Assembly: GCA_036373975.1 (NCBI GenBank) | Contig: DASUUR010000039.1 | Span: forward strand, 1-21,053 | Direction of reading: 5' to 3' | Length of the DNA stretch: 21,053 nt | Origin: DASUUR01 sp036373975 | GTDB taxonomy: Bacteria; Patescibacteriota; Saccharimonadia; Saccharimonadales; Saccharimonadaceae | Shown: one piece after another, positions 7,121-13,977 of the stretch | Layout: each line of letters begins with the position of its first letter | Numbering within the stretch: the stretch's first letter is position 1 | Position numbers and translations under genes: made by a program | Notes under the pieces: generated by a model | Told to the model about the DNA's origin: nothing | Databases searched by the model: none | The model's input: the letters and a program-made list of their open reading frames with translations, nothing else

Positions 7121-7195
7121 GCGGGTGTCGTATAGTGGTTATTATGTAACCTTCCCAAGGTTAAGAGGAGAGTTCGATTCTCTCTACCCGCACCA
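7121..7195 (+). tRNA. tRNA-Gly (CCC)
   Basis: Acceptor GCGGGTG/TACCCGC, anticodon stem TAACC/GGTTA with loop TTCCCAA (anticodon CCC), T arm GAGAG-TTCGATT-CTCTC, discriminator A, encoded CCA. Only three bases separate it from tRNA-Thr, so both come from one transcript. Confidence 0.95.
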
Positions 7196-7208
7196 AGAGG
7201 TAAAAAAT

Positions 7209-7580
7209 ATGTTTAAAATAGCACTCAAAGACATACTTCGCGACAGGGCGTTCCTGGTTGCACTTATAATTTTTATTATCGTTTCAATTGCATTTATTGT
7301 TGCGGCGGCTGTTCAAGTTAGTCCAAGCGACTTACAGTTGCCAGTTCGATACTCCTCGTTCGGAGTAACTAATTTTTATCGTGATAAATGGTTTTATCTT
7401 CTTAGTTTTGCAGGTATTGGTTTAGTGGTGCTTGTTGCGCATACCCTTATCGCGGCCCGTTTGTACGCGCAAAAAAGTCGTGACCTTGGCATAGCGTTTA
7501 TTTGGCTCGGGCTTGGTATTATTGCGACAAGTTACTTCACAGTATTTGCGCTCTTTAAAGTGGTGTCACTCTCACAATGA
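7209..7580 (+). CDS. small three-helix membrane protein paired with the GT2 gene
   Basis: 123 residues from the ATG at 7209, with AAGAGG about seven bases upstream; an earlier in-frame GTG at 7125 lies inside tRNA-Gly and is rejected. Three hydrophobic segments: about 14-36 (FLVALIIFIIVSIAFIVAAA), 62-84 and 91-117. A short extracytoplasmic stretch carries PVRYSSFGVTNFYRDKW. The stop overlaps the GT2 start (ATGA), so translation is coupled. The family is unknown; a plausible role is as a partner of the glycosyltransferase in glycan export or assembly, which is inferred only from position. Confidence 0.75.
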   Translation: MFKIALKDILRDRAFLVALIIFIIVSIAFIVAAAVQVSPSDLQLPVRYSSFGVTNFYRDKWFYLLSFAGIGLVVLVAHTLIAARLYAQKSRDLGIAFIWLGLGIIATSYFTVFALFKVVSLSQ

Positions 7581-9211
7581 CCGATATTGAAATCCCATTA
7601 GGCAAAAGGACTAAGACCTATCGCTTCTTTGAGATGCTACCCGGGCTTATTAGCTATGGCTCGGTATTACTCCTTATTGTCTTGAGTATATTCAACCCAT
7701 TGTGGGCCGCAATTTATCTCATTACTATCGTTATTACTTTATTGGTACGTGCAATTGCTATCGCATTTCGTACTACCCAGGGGTATAAGACCCTGCATGC
7801 AGCGCAAAAGGTTGACTGGCAACGTCGTCTCGCCGATCTCGAGCACCCTCAAGAGTCACTTGAGACACATACGGCAAGCACGTCCTGGAACGACGACATC
7901 CATGTAAGAAATCTCCGCTCTATAGCGGCGAGTCCAGAGTGGTACCCAAAACCATCCGAGATATACAACGTTGTTATTATAGCAACGTACAATGAAAGCA
8001 TTGATGTTCTGGCACCGACTATTGAGTCGCTACTGGCTTCGGACTACGACGCAGATCATCTAATACTCACCCTTGCGTATGAGGCAAGGGGCGGGAAGCC
8101 TACCGAAGATACAGCGCATCTTCTGCAGAAAAAATATGGAAAAAGGTTCCACAAGTTCTACTTAGTTAAGCACCCAGACGGTCTTCCGAATGAGGTAATA
8201 GGTAAGGGTGGCAATATAACGTATGCCGGTAACTTCCTTAAAAAACAGCTGCCCAAAGATGGCATAGGGTATGAACAGGCAATAATTACAACACTAGATA
8301 GCGATAACAGGCCGCATCCAACCTATCTCGCTTACGTTACGTACGAATACATTGTTAATCCGAATCGCCTTAAACTCGCCTTTCAGCCAATCGCTCTCTT
8401 TCTCAACAACATCTGGGATGTACCGGCGCCAATGCGTGTGTTGGCTGCGGGGAACTCATTCTGGAACATAATTAGCTCGTTGCGCCCTCATTCACTCCGT
8501 AACTTTGCAGCCCATTCGCAAGGTATGTCTGCGCTAGTAGAAATGAAGTTCTGGAGTGTACGCACTATCGTTGAGGACGGTCATCAATATTGGCGGAGCT
8601 ATTTCCACTTCGATGGAGATTATGGCGTTGTTCCGATTTACGTCCCCATCTATCAGGATGCTGTGCTCTCAGATACTTACGTAAAAACGCTAAAGGCACA
8701 GTTTGTGCAATTGCGTCGTTGGGCCTACGGTGCCTCGGATGTTGCGTATGTTGCCACCCGAATGCTACACAAAGAGAATAGAGCACCATTTTTCCCCAGT
8801 CTTGCACGTTTTTTCCGCCTGTTGGACGGCCATGTAACTTGGGCAAGTGTTCCAGTTATAGTGGCATTCGGTGCCTGGATCCCACTCTTCCTTAACCAGG
8901 AAGCTGCACGCAGTATAATTGCTCATGAGCTCCCGGTCATCGTGAGCACTATTCAGCAGTTTGCCCTAATAGGACTGTTTGTGACGGTATTTTGGTCGCT
9001 CAAGATGCTCCCGCCCCGTCCAGCGCGCTATAAGCGCCGTAGGACGGTCCTGATGGTTCTACAATGGCTACTTATGCCCGTTACCTCCATCTGCTATTCA
9101 GCTGCAACAGGTTTCTACTCACAAACGCGACTTCTATTTGGCCGTTATCTCGATAAGTTTGACGTAACAGACAAGGCTGTTAAGAGCGACGAACCATCAA
9201 AGCATGCTTAG
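7577..9211 (+). CDS. membrane glycosyltransferase family 2 (processive, cellulose-synthase-like)
   Basis: 544 residues. Two N-terminal transmembrane helices (about 22-40 and 42-64) are followed by a cytosolic GT-A domain beginning VVIIATYNES, then DSDN (241-244, the DxD metal/UDP-sugar site), VEDGHQYWR (E333-D334, the catalytic base region) and QLRRW (378-382). Three further helices follow at about 410-435, 445-475 and 485-510. The D, DxD, ED, QxxRW set is that of processive membrane GT2 enzymes such as cellulose or hyaluronan synthases, so it probably makes and exports a cell-surface polysaccharide. The sugar cannot be told. It is coupled to the 7209 membrane protein; its TAG stop overlaps the TAA stop of the converging NrdR-like gene by two bases. 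Confidence 0.9.
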   Translation: MTDIEIPLGKRTKTYRFFEMLPGLISYGSVLLLIVLSIFNPLWAAIYLITIVITLLVRAIAIAFRTTQGYKTLHAAQKVDWQRRLADLEHPQESLETHTASTSWNDDIHVRNLRSIAASPEWYPKPSEIYNVVIIATYNESIDVLAPTIESLLASDYDADHLILTLAYEARGGKPTEDTAHLLQKKYGKRFHKFYLVKHPDGLPNEVIGKGGNITYAGNFLKKQLPKDGIGYEQAIITTLDSDNRPHPTYLAYVTYEYIVNPNRLKLAFQPIALFLNNIWDVPAPMRVLAAGNSFWNIISSLRPHSLRNFAAHSQGMSALVEMKFWSVRTIVEDGHQYWRSYFHFDGDYGVVPIYVPIYQDAVLSDTYVKTLKAQFVQLRRWAYGASDVAYVATRMLHKENRAPFFPSLARFFRLLDGHVTWASVPVIVAFGAWIPLFLNQEAARSIIAHELPVIVSTIQQFALIGLFVTVFWSLKMLPPRPARYKRRRTVLMVLQWLLMPVTSICYSAATGFYSQTRLLFGRYLDKFDVTDKAVKSDEPSKHA

Positions 9212-9633
9212 CGCTGCTGCTTTCTAAGTATCTCCTTTAAATTATGCCGTGCGGCATATTGAACGCCGGCCAGGTCATCAAAGCCCGACAGGGTAGTATA
9301 GACCATTTGTTTTAGGTGGCCGACTTGTATCGCTGGGGTGTGGTTCGCGGCAAGGCTGTCCTCTATGGTTCGCAAGAGCCAATAAGCATGCTGCGTAGCA
9401 TCCGCGGTATGAGCAAAACACTCCACGATGCTTTGTAGGAGTTGGGCGGGATTGTATGCGCGATCTTCTTTACTGCCTTTAACAATCAGCTCATCTGGCA
9501 GGCTGATTCGTTCATACGTAGTGAAAGTATAGCCACAGCTTTTGCAGGTTCGGCGGCGCCAAACTTGGGGCGTTTTTTTATGTGGTCGGGAGTTTGAGGT
9601 CAGTGTTTGGGCATGACATTTAATACAAAACAT
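9208..9633 (-). CDS. nrdR: NrdR-like zinc-ribbon/ATP-cone transcriptional regulator
   Basis: 141 residues. A four-cysteine zinc ribbon (C3-x2-C6, C30-x2-C33) with WRRRTCKSCGYTFTTYERI is the NrdR hallmark, followed by an ATP-cone-like part: a strand IVKGSKEDRAYNPAQLLQSI and helices to the end. NrdR senses ATP/dATP and represses ribonucleotide reductase genes. This copy is shorter than the usual ~150-170 residues, and the first ribbon segment (CIKCHAQTLTSNSRPHKK) is atypical, so it is a divergent NrdR. The gene stands alone, and no reductase gene is in the window. A 12-bp-arm palindrome covers its start codon and may be an autoregulatory operator. Confidence 0.82.
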   Translation of the reverse strand: MFCIKCHAQTLTSNSRPHKKTPQVWRRRTCKSCGYTFTTYERISLPDELIVKGSKEDRAYNPAQLLQSIVECFAHTADATQHAYWLLRTIEDSLAANHTPAIQVGHLKQMVYTTLSGFDDLAGVQYAARHNLKEILRKQQR

Positions 9634-9658
9634 AGCTATATGTTGTCATATAGCTATG
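9631..9658. repeat. palindrome over the nrdR-like start codon, candidate operator or hairpin
   Basis: Arms CATAGCTATATG (9631-9642) and CATATAGCTATG (9647-9658) flank TTGT. Each arm also holds the self-complementary 8-mer ATAGCTAT, the two copies being 18 bases apart. The left arm includes the start codon, so a protein bound here, or an RNA hairpin, would block expression. The AT-rich core loosely resembles an NrdR box, but it is not the classical pair of boxes. Confidence 0.6.
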
Positions 9659-9707
9659 AAAAATACTAGTGGATAACTTTTCTGAGTAGTGGAAAAGTAG
9701 TAGGGGG

Positions 9708-9806
9708 TTATTTTGTAGAAGTTTTGCGTTTTTCTGGGGTGTACTCGTAATAGATAGGAAACTTCTCAAGCTGTGAAACAGTATGATGAATGGTTTTCTT
9801 ATTCAT
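9708..9806 (-). CDS. short leaderless ORF, 32 residues, unknown function
   Basis: Begins MNKKTIHHTVSQLEKF and continues with PIYYEYTPEKRKTSTK; basic and soluble. Support comes from the promoter: TTGCTT (9841-9836), 17-base spacer, TAATAT (9818-9813), then exactly six bases to the ATG, the same leaderless spacing as the 4859 and 6800 genes. It lies just upstream of the nrdR-like gene on the same strand with about 75 bases between. No family recognised; it could be a small regulator or a leader peptide. Confidence 0.45.
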   Translation of the reverse strand: MNKKTIHHTVSQLEKFPIYYEYTPEKRKTSTK

Positions 9807-9970
9807 GAATATATATTAACACAAAAATGATAAATAAGCAATAACGTTTTAATTATCATATATCTCATGCATGATATGGAGTAGAATTAGGAAACATCAT
9901 GCAAGATATATTTTTTAGGGTTCGAGCGATTATTATCCGTGGAAAAGTCGAAGCGTTTGGGGATAAAAAT
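9807..9970. other. AT-rich intergenic stretch with an imperfect 12-base direct repeat
   Basis: No recognisable conserved gene apart from the small frame at 9899. CATGCATGATAT (9866-9877) and CATGCAAGATAT (9898-9909) differ at one position and are 32 bases apart, about three helical turns. The decamer GTGGAAAAGT occurs at 9689-9698 and again at 9939-9948. Possible regulator sites; nothing firm. Confidence 0.3.
9813..9841 (-). promoter_or_regulatory. putative promoter of the 32-residue ORF
   Basis: TTGCTT, a 17-base spacer and TAATAT on the minus strand, six bases before the ATG at 9806. Confidence 0.45.
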
Positions 9971-9991
9971 AGCCTGGTAATTCCAGGCTAA
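9899..9991 (+). pseudogene. 30-residue frame resembling a truncated Nudix N-terminus
   Basis: Reads MQDIFFRVRAIIIRGKVEAF, then GDKNSLVIPG and a stop. The pattern of a first strand VRAIIIRGK followed by SLVIPG is how Nudix proteins begin (compare VVRAIIKQEGKL...ELPGG in the Nudix domain at 16474), but it ends exactly where the Nudix box should start. AGGA lies six bases before the ATG and TAGAAT sits upstream at 9882-9887. Either a decayed fragment or a tiny gene; the resemblance is short and could be chance. Confidence 0.3.
9965..9989 (-). terminator. terminator of the 2H phosphoesterase gene
   Basis: Arms AGCCTGG (9971-9977) and CCAGGCT (9983-9989) with a five-base loop, followed on the minus strand by ATTTTTATCC, 24 bases past the restored stop codon at 10014. 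Confidence 0.7.
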
Positions 9992-10013
9992 CTTTGGATA
10001 CGAGTTATTACTC

Positions 10014-10513
10014 CTATGTTCCAAACTTGATCGTTGCAATTACTTTACGCTGGTATGGGTCGGCATTGGGGAACATATCGACAATACTCAGGGCGTTAAA
10101 AAGCACTGCATCGCCCTTATTAAGACGACTTCGGCGTTGTACGGTCGCATGTGGCAAAAAGCCCTCCTTTGCAATTTGGGATCGTTTGGCTTCCAGCCGC
10201 CTCGTTCGAGCAAGCCCACGACATCATAGTGAAGCTTCACAAGACTATCGGTTTTTTGGAGTAGGGCTACAAGCGTCTGATTGTTATCGCCAAAGAATCT
10301 GTCCTCCTGGGTGACCGACGTAGCGTTCTCATGACTCTTCAGTAACTGGGTAAGTTCGTCGGTTAGGGTAATGTGATTCCAATCGATTGCAAAAGTGTCT
10401 GCAACTGTACTGTGAAGGGGCCAGTTGCTTGAAGGGAACGTTGAGCCTACCGATATGCGTTCGAAGAATTGAACAATAGCGTACTTTTGAGTGAACTGTG
10501 ACACACGATTCAT
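10014..10513 (-). pseudogene. 2H phosphoesterase (LigT/2'-5' RNA ligase-like), single-base frameshift
   Basis: The first frame (from 10513) gives YAIVQFFERISVGSTF, the first catalytic motif PLHSTVAD, and a helix-rich middle up to GGWKPNDPK. There it loses sense, and the continuation is in the -1 frame: IAKEGFLPHATVQRRSRL, with the second HxT motif, ending VIATIKFGT and a TAG at 10014-10016. Adding one A to the AAA run at 10175-10177 (TTT on the plus strand) would restore one protein of about 166 residues with both histidine motifs, the normal size for the family. These enzymes act on 2'-5' or cyclic phosphates of RNA or nucleotides. A GTG at 10504 is seven bases after a TATAAT (10517-10512) and may be the real, leaderless start. 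True pseudogene or sequencing error cannot be told apart. Confidence 0.8.
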
Positions 10514-10553
10514 TATACGATGATGTGTTTTATATTACGTAACCCCTGAATAA

Positions 10554-10612
10554 AAGATATAATAATAAGAATTGCCGAGGCTAATGCTCGGCAATTCTTA
10601 TTATTATATCTT
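10554..10612. terminator. 26-bp perfect inverted repeat beside tRNA-Val
   Basis: Arms 10554-10579 and 10587-10612 are perfectly complementary over 26 bases, with loop GCTAATG. The outer half is AT-rich (AAGATATAATAATAAG) and the inner part is GCCGAG. It begins at the CCA of tRNA-Val and ends in TATCTTTTATT on the minus strand, so it probably ends tRNA-Val transcription. It is longer than any other terminator in the window and contains TATAAT on both strands. Confidence 0.65.
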
Positions 10613-10688
10613 GGTGGGCTCTAGAGGACTCGAACCTCTGACCTCTTCCACGTCAAGGAAGCGCTCTAGCCAACTGAGCTAAGAGCCC
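10612..10688 (-). tRNA. tRNA-Val (GAC)
   Basis: Acceptor GGGCTCT/AGAGCCC, anticodon stem CTTCC/GGAAG with loop TTGACGT (anticodon GAC), T arm AGAGG-TTCGAGT-CCTCT, discriminator A, encoded CCA. Confidence 0.96.
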
Positions 10689-10700
10689 GAATACCTCACA

Positions 10701-10729
10701 AGCATAGCAAAAACAGAGGCCAGATGCAA
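10701..10729 (-). promoter_or_regulatory. putative promoter of tRNA-Val
   Basis: Minus-strand TTGCAT (10729-10724), 17-base spacer, TATGCT (10706-10701), 13 bases before the tRNA 5' end. Confidence 0.5.
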
Positions 10730-10737
10730 TTATTGTG

Positions 10738-10746
10738 TGGTATACT
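10738..10746 (+). promoter_or_regulatory. extended -10 promoter of the thrS leader
   Basis: TGG-TATACT with no clear -35; the predicted start of the leader RNA is about 10753. Confidence 0.5.
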
Positions 10747-10752
10747 ATATAT

Positions 10753-10922
10753 AAGCATTGAAGTGAACTAACCAATCACGGAGCTTCGTGGGAGCATAAC
10801 GTGCGTTAACGTAATGAACAAGTGCCTAAACATTTTAGGAAGTCCGGTGGAACCGCCCTTGAAAGGGTCCGAGACGTGCATGCAATGTATTTGAATATCG
10901 AATATAGTGCCTGCACGTTTTT
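10753..10922 (+). ncRNA. T-box riboswitch (threonine) with transcription terminator
   Basis: Antiterminator: GTC-CGG (10842-10847), bulge TGGAACC (10848-10854), helix GCCCTT-GA-AAGGGT (10855-10868), then CCG-A-GAC (10869-10875). This is the canonical UGGN-ACC bulge between two helices. The variable base A10851 would pair with a U discriminator, and the tRNA-Thr at 7042 has exactly that. A stem III-like hairpin CCTAAA-CAT-TTTAGG (10825-10839) precedes it. The terminator is ACGTGCA-T-GCA (10874-10884) with TGC-C-TGCACGT (10908-10918), followed by five T; it overlaps the 3' side of the antiterminator. A candidate Thr specifier ACC (10771-10773) sits in the loop of GTGA/TCAC; the 5' stem I is short and I could not fold it confidently. 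Expected action: uncharged tRNA-Thr lets thrS be read through. Confidence 0.82.
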
Positions 10923-10948
10923 ATAATTAATAAGATAAGAGGAATTGC

Positions 10949-12769
10949 ATGCAACAAAACGATTCAATTCACGCTATGCGCCATAGCCTTGCGCACATTA
11001 TGGCGGCGGCTATAACTCGCCTATGGCCTGAGGCAAAACTAGGGGTAGGGCCAGTAGTAGAGCATGGTTTTTATTACGATATTGACTTAGGCCATCAAAC
11101 TATCTCCACAGAGAACTTTAAGAGAATCGAAAAAGAGATGCGCAAGATTATCGCGCGTAATGAAGCCTTTGAGTACTTTGAGCTGCCCATCGACGAAGCT
11201 CTTGCCTGGGCTACTACGGCAAAGCAGCCCTACAAGGAACAGCTCCTTAATGACCTAAAGCGTGAGGGCACTACCTCAATGAGTGGGCTTGATAGCGAAC
11301 AGGTAGGGGTAGCGACTGAAAATCCTTCAAAAGTAGAGAAAGTATCCTTTTATAGGAACGGTGATTTTGTTGACTTATGCCGAGGGCCGCATGTTGAGAG
11401 CACTGGTAAAGTCGGGGCTTTTAAGCTTCTGCGAATTGCCGGTGCATACTGGCGCGGCAACGAGAATAATCCACAAATGCAGCGGCTTTACGGTGTAGGA
11501 TTTGCAACAGATGAAGAGCTACAGGCTCATTTACATCAGTTAGAAGAGGCCAAAAAGCGTGATCATCGTAAATTGGGCAAAGAGCTAGATTTGTTTACCT
11601 TCTCTGACTTAGTGGGGCAAGGCCTGCCGCTCTTTACGCCCCGGGGGACAATTGTTCGTGACCTATTGGGTGCCTTATCGCAAGGCCTGCAGGCAGCACA
11701 TGGTTACCAGCGGGTGACGATTCCACATATCACCAAGACCGACCTGTATAAGAAATCTGGCCACTACGATAAGTATCCTGAGCGTTTTAATGTATCAAGC
11801 GTCGAGTCAACTGATGAGTTCATGATGAAACCCATGAACTGTCCGCACCACGCACAGCTGTATGCAAGTCGTCCTAGGAGCTACAAAGAGCTTCCGATTC
11901 GTTATATGGAGAATACGATGGTATATCGGGACGAAAAAGCCGGGGAGCTACACGGCTTAAGCCGGGTCCGGGCCGCCACGCAAGACGACGGACATGTTTT
12001 TTGTACAGTAGAGCAAATTGAAGATGAGTTTACCTCAATCATGACCATGATCCGTCAGCTTTATGATGTTTTTGGAATGCAGTTGCGAGCGAGGTTGAGC
12101 TTCCGTGATAATTCGGACACTTACTTGGGAGAGCCGGAGCTGTGGGATAAAGCACAACAGACCATCGAAGCGGTGGCGCAAAAGCTGGGGCTTGATTATT
12201 TTATTGCTGAAGGTGAAGCGGCTTTCTATGGGCCCAAGATTGATATCTTGGTGACTGATGCACTGGGTCGGGAATGGCAGTGTGCTACGCAACAGCTTGA
12301 CTTCGTACAGCCAATGCGTTTCGGGTTAACTTATACGTCCCAAGATGGTTCCGAACAGCAACCGGTTATGATCCACAAGGCACTTCTTGGCTCATTCGAG
12401 CGCTTTATGGCGGTTTACATCGAGCACACGGAAGGTCGATTACCTTTCTGGCTTGCTCCTGAACAGGTGCGCATACTGACTATAAACGATAGCGTAGAGA
12501 GTTATGTAGATAAAATAACAACAATCCTCTCCAAGACGCTTCTTATGGAGCCGGTAAAATATAATGAGCTACGTTTTACGACCGACATGCGTAACGAGTC
12601 GCTCGGCAAGAAGATTCGTGAAGCGGTCGCGCTGAAGATCCCTATGCAGCTAATTATTGGACCAAAGGATGTTGTGGCCAAGCAGGTGAGTGTAAGAATG
12701 CATAATAAGGAAGTCACAGTACCACTGGACGAGCTTTCAGGATTTATTGTAAAAGAATCAACAATGTAA
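10949..12769 (+). CDS. thrS: threonyl-tRNA synthetase, without TGS domain
   Basis: 606 residues. It starts directly with the editing domain: HSLAH (H12, H16) and CRGPH (144-148), the four metal-type residues of the N2 domain, so post-transfer editing of Ser-tRNA-Thr is probably kept. The usual ~60-residue N-terminal TGS domain of the ~640-residue enzyme is absent. The class II core follows: FTPRGTIV, MNCPHH (zinc Cys298), motif 2 YRDEKAGELHGLSRVR, the zinc histidine in DDGHVFC, motif 3 region HKALLGSFERF, and an anticodon-binding domain beginning LPFWLAPEQVRIL. AGAGGA precedes the ATG. Expression is controlled by the T-box; the alkyltransferase-like gene and miaA follow closely in the same direction. 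Confidence 0.97.
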   Translation: MQQNDSIHAMRHSLAHIMAAAITRLWPEAKLGVGPVVEHGFYYDIDLGHQTISTENFKRIEKEMRKIIARNEAFEYFELPIDEALAWATTAKQPYKEQLLNDLKREGTTSMSGLDSEQVGVATENPSKVEKVSFYRNGDFVDLCRGPHVESTGKVGAFKLLRIAGAYWRGNENNPQMQRLYGVGFATDEELQAHLHQLEEAKKRDHRKLGKELDLFTFSDLVGQGLPLFTPRGTIVRDLLGALSQGLQAAHGYQRVTIPHITKTDLYKKSGHYDKYPERFNVSSVESTDEFMMKPMNCPHHAQLYASRPRSYKELPIRYMENTMVYRDEKAGELHGLSRVRAATQDDGHVFCTVEQIEDEFTSIMTMIRQLYDVFGMQLRARLSFRDNSDTYLGEPELWDKAQQTIEAVAQKLGLDYFIAEGEAAFYGPKIDILVTDALGREWQCATQQLDFVQPMRFGLTYTSQDGSEQQPVMIHKALLGSFERFMAVYIEHTEGRLPFWLAPEQVRILTINDSVESYVDKITTILSKTLLMEPVKYNELRFTTDMRNESLGKKIREAVALKIPMQLIIGPKDVVAKQVSVRMHNKEVTVPLDELSGFIVKESTM

Positions 12770-12770
12770 T

Positions 12771-13088
12771 ATGAACCGATCGTTTAAAGAGGAAATCTAC
12801 AAGCTTGTAGCAGAAGTTCCCTATGGTAAGGTGACGACATACGGCGATCTCGCGGCCCTTGCAGGCCACCCTTATGCAGCGCGCGTGGTTGGCCAGATTG
12901 CACATTTCGGCCCAGAGGGATTGCCATGGCACCGAGTTGTAAATCGAATGGGTGGCTTGGCACTTGGGTTTTGGGGTGGTAAGTCAGCCCATGCACAGTT
13001 GCTGGAGGCCGAGGGCATTCAAATTAAAGATTTCAAGATAGTCGACTTCGAGGAGGTAAGATGGCGGTACCAGAGCAACCTCTTGTAG
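12771..13088 (+). CDS. alkyltransferase-like (ATL) protein of the MGMT family
   Basis: 105 residues, one base after the thrS stop. The MGMT DNA-binding fold is clear: VPYGKVTTYGDLAALAG, the arginine finger in AARVVGQ (R38), and PWHRVVN in place of PCHRV. The acceptor cysteine is therefore tryptophan (W53), the defining change of ATL proteins, which bind O6-alkylguanine and flag it for nucleotide excision repair without repairing it themselves. The DNA-binding helix-turn-helix and the flipping arginine are kept. The last 28 bases overlap miaA, whose ribosome binding site (GAGGAGGT) lies in this gene. Confidence 0.9.
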   Translation: MNRSFKEEIYKLVAEVPYGKVTTYGDLAALAGHPYAARVVGQIAHFGPEGLPWHRVVNRMGGLALGFWGGKSAHAQLLEAEGIQIKDFKIVDFEEVRWRYQSNLL

Positions 13089-13942
13089 CTATTGTAGGGC
13101 CAACAGGCAGCGGCAAAACAGAATTATCTGTTAAGTTAGCGCAACACTATAATGGCGAAATAATTTGTGCCGATTCACGTACAATTTACAGGGGTCTCGA
13201 TATTGGTACAGCAAAACCAAGTCAATCCGAACGGGCACGCGTACCACATCATATGATAGATGTCGTTGGGCCGGGTGAGTCATTTACGGTTGTTGATTTC
13301 CAGCGCCAAGCAACTGCGCTCATCAAGGACATACGGTTACGCGGAAAAATACCCTTCATGGTGGGAGGCAGCGGCCTGTATATCGATAGCGTACTTTTTG
13401 ATTACAAATTTACATCACATAAGCCCCAAACGCTTACACCGGATCTGCTGACAAAAACAGTAGGTGAACTTAAAGACTATTGTATAGATAACAATATTGA
13501 GCTTCCAGAAAATGACAGAAATAAACGGTACCTCATACGAGCGATTCAACAGAAGGGCGTGAATCGACAGAGAAGAAGCAAGCCGATCGAACACACAATC
13601 GTTGTAGGTATAGCTACAAATAAAGAAAGTTTGATTGCTAGACTGCGTCTACGCCTGAACAAGATATTTACTAATAAAGTTGTAGAAGAGACAGCAATAT
13701 TTGGTCAGCGGTACGGCTGGAACTCTGAGGCAATGAAGGGTAATGTGTATCGGGTCGCAAAACAGTTTATTGATGGGGAACTAACCCTTGAGCAGGCGAA
13801 GGAAAAGGCCCTGACACTCGACTGGCAACTTGCCAAGAAACAGCTTACTTGGTTACGGAGAAACCCTTTTATACAGTGGTACAGCATTGAAGACGCTGAG
13901 AAGTATATCTCACAACTTCTTGAGCATCGTCAGCGTCAGTAA
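13061..13942 (+). CDS. miaA: tRNA dimethylallyltransferase MiaA
   Basis: 293 residues. P-loop GPTGSGKT (13-20), DSRTIYRGLDIGTAKP (about 38-53), VPHHMIDVV and VGGSGLYIDSVLF are the diagnostic MiaA motifs; RNKRYLIRAIQ and WQLAKKQLTWLRRNP occur near the C-terminus. It transfers dimethylallyl from DMAPP to A37 of tRNAs reading UNN codons. The start is fixed by GAGGAGGT five bases upstream. The protein is slightly shorter than E. coli MiaA, with a reduced insertion domain (residues about 120-150). It overlaps the ATL gene and belongs to the thrS unit. Confidence 0.95.
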   Translation: MAVPEQPLVAIVGPTGSGKTELSVKLAQHYNGEIICADSRTIYRGLDIGTAKPSQSERARVPHHMIDVVGPGESFTVVDFQRQATALIKDIRLRGKIPFMVGGSGLYIDSVLFDYKFTSHKPQTLTPDLLTKTVGELKDYCIDNNIELPENDRNKRYLIRAIQQKGVNRQRRSKPIEHTIVVGIATNKESLIARLRLRLNKIFTNKVVEETAIFGQRYGWNSEAMKGNVYRVAKQFIDGELTLEQAKEKALTLDWQLAKKQLTWLRRNPFIQWYSIEDAEKYISQLLEHRQRQ

Positions 13943-13977
13943 AACATGCTAAGATAGGGAAGATAAACAGCAAAAAT

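Noticed and set aside
7125..7208. N-terminal extension of the 7209 membrane protein from a GTG
   Set aside because: It lies inside tRNA-Gly; the ATG at 7209 has a ribosome binding site and begins a sensible protein.
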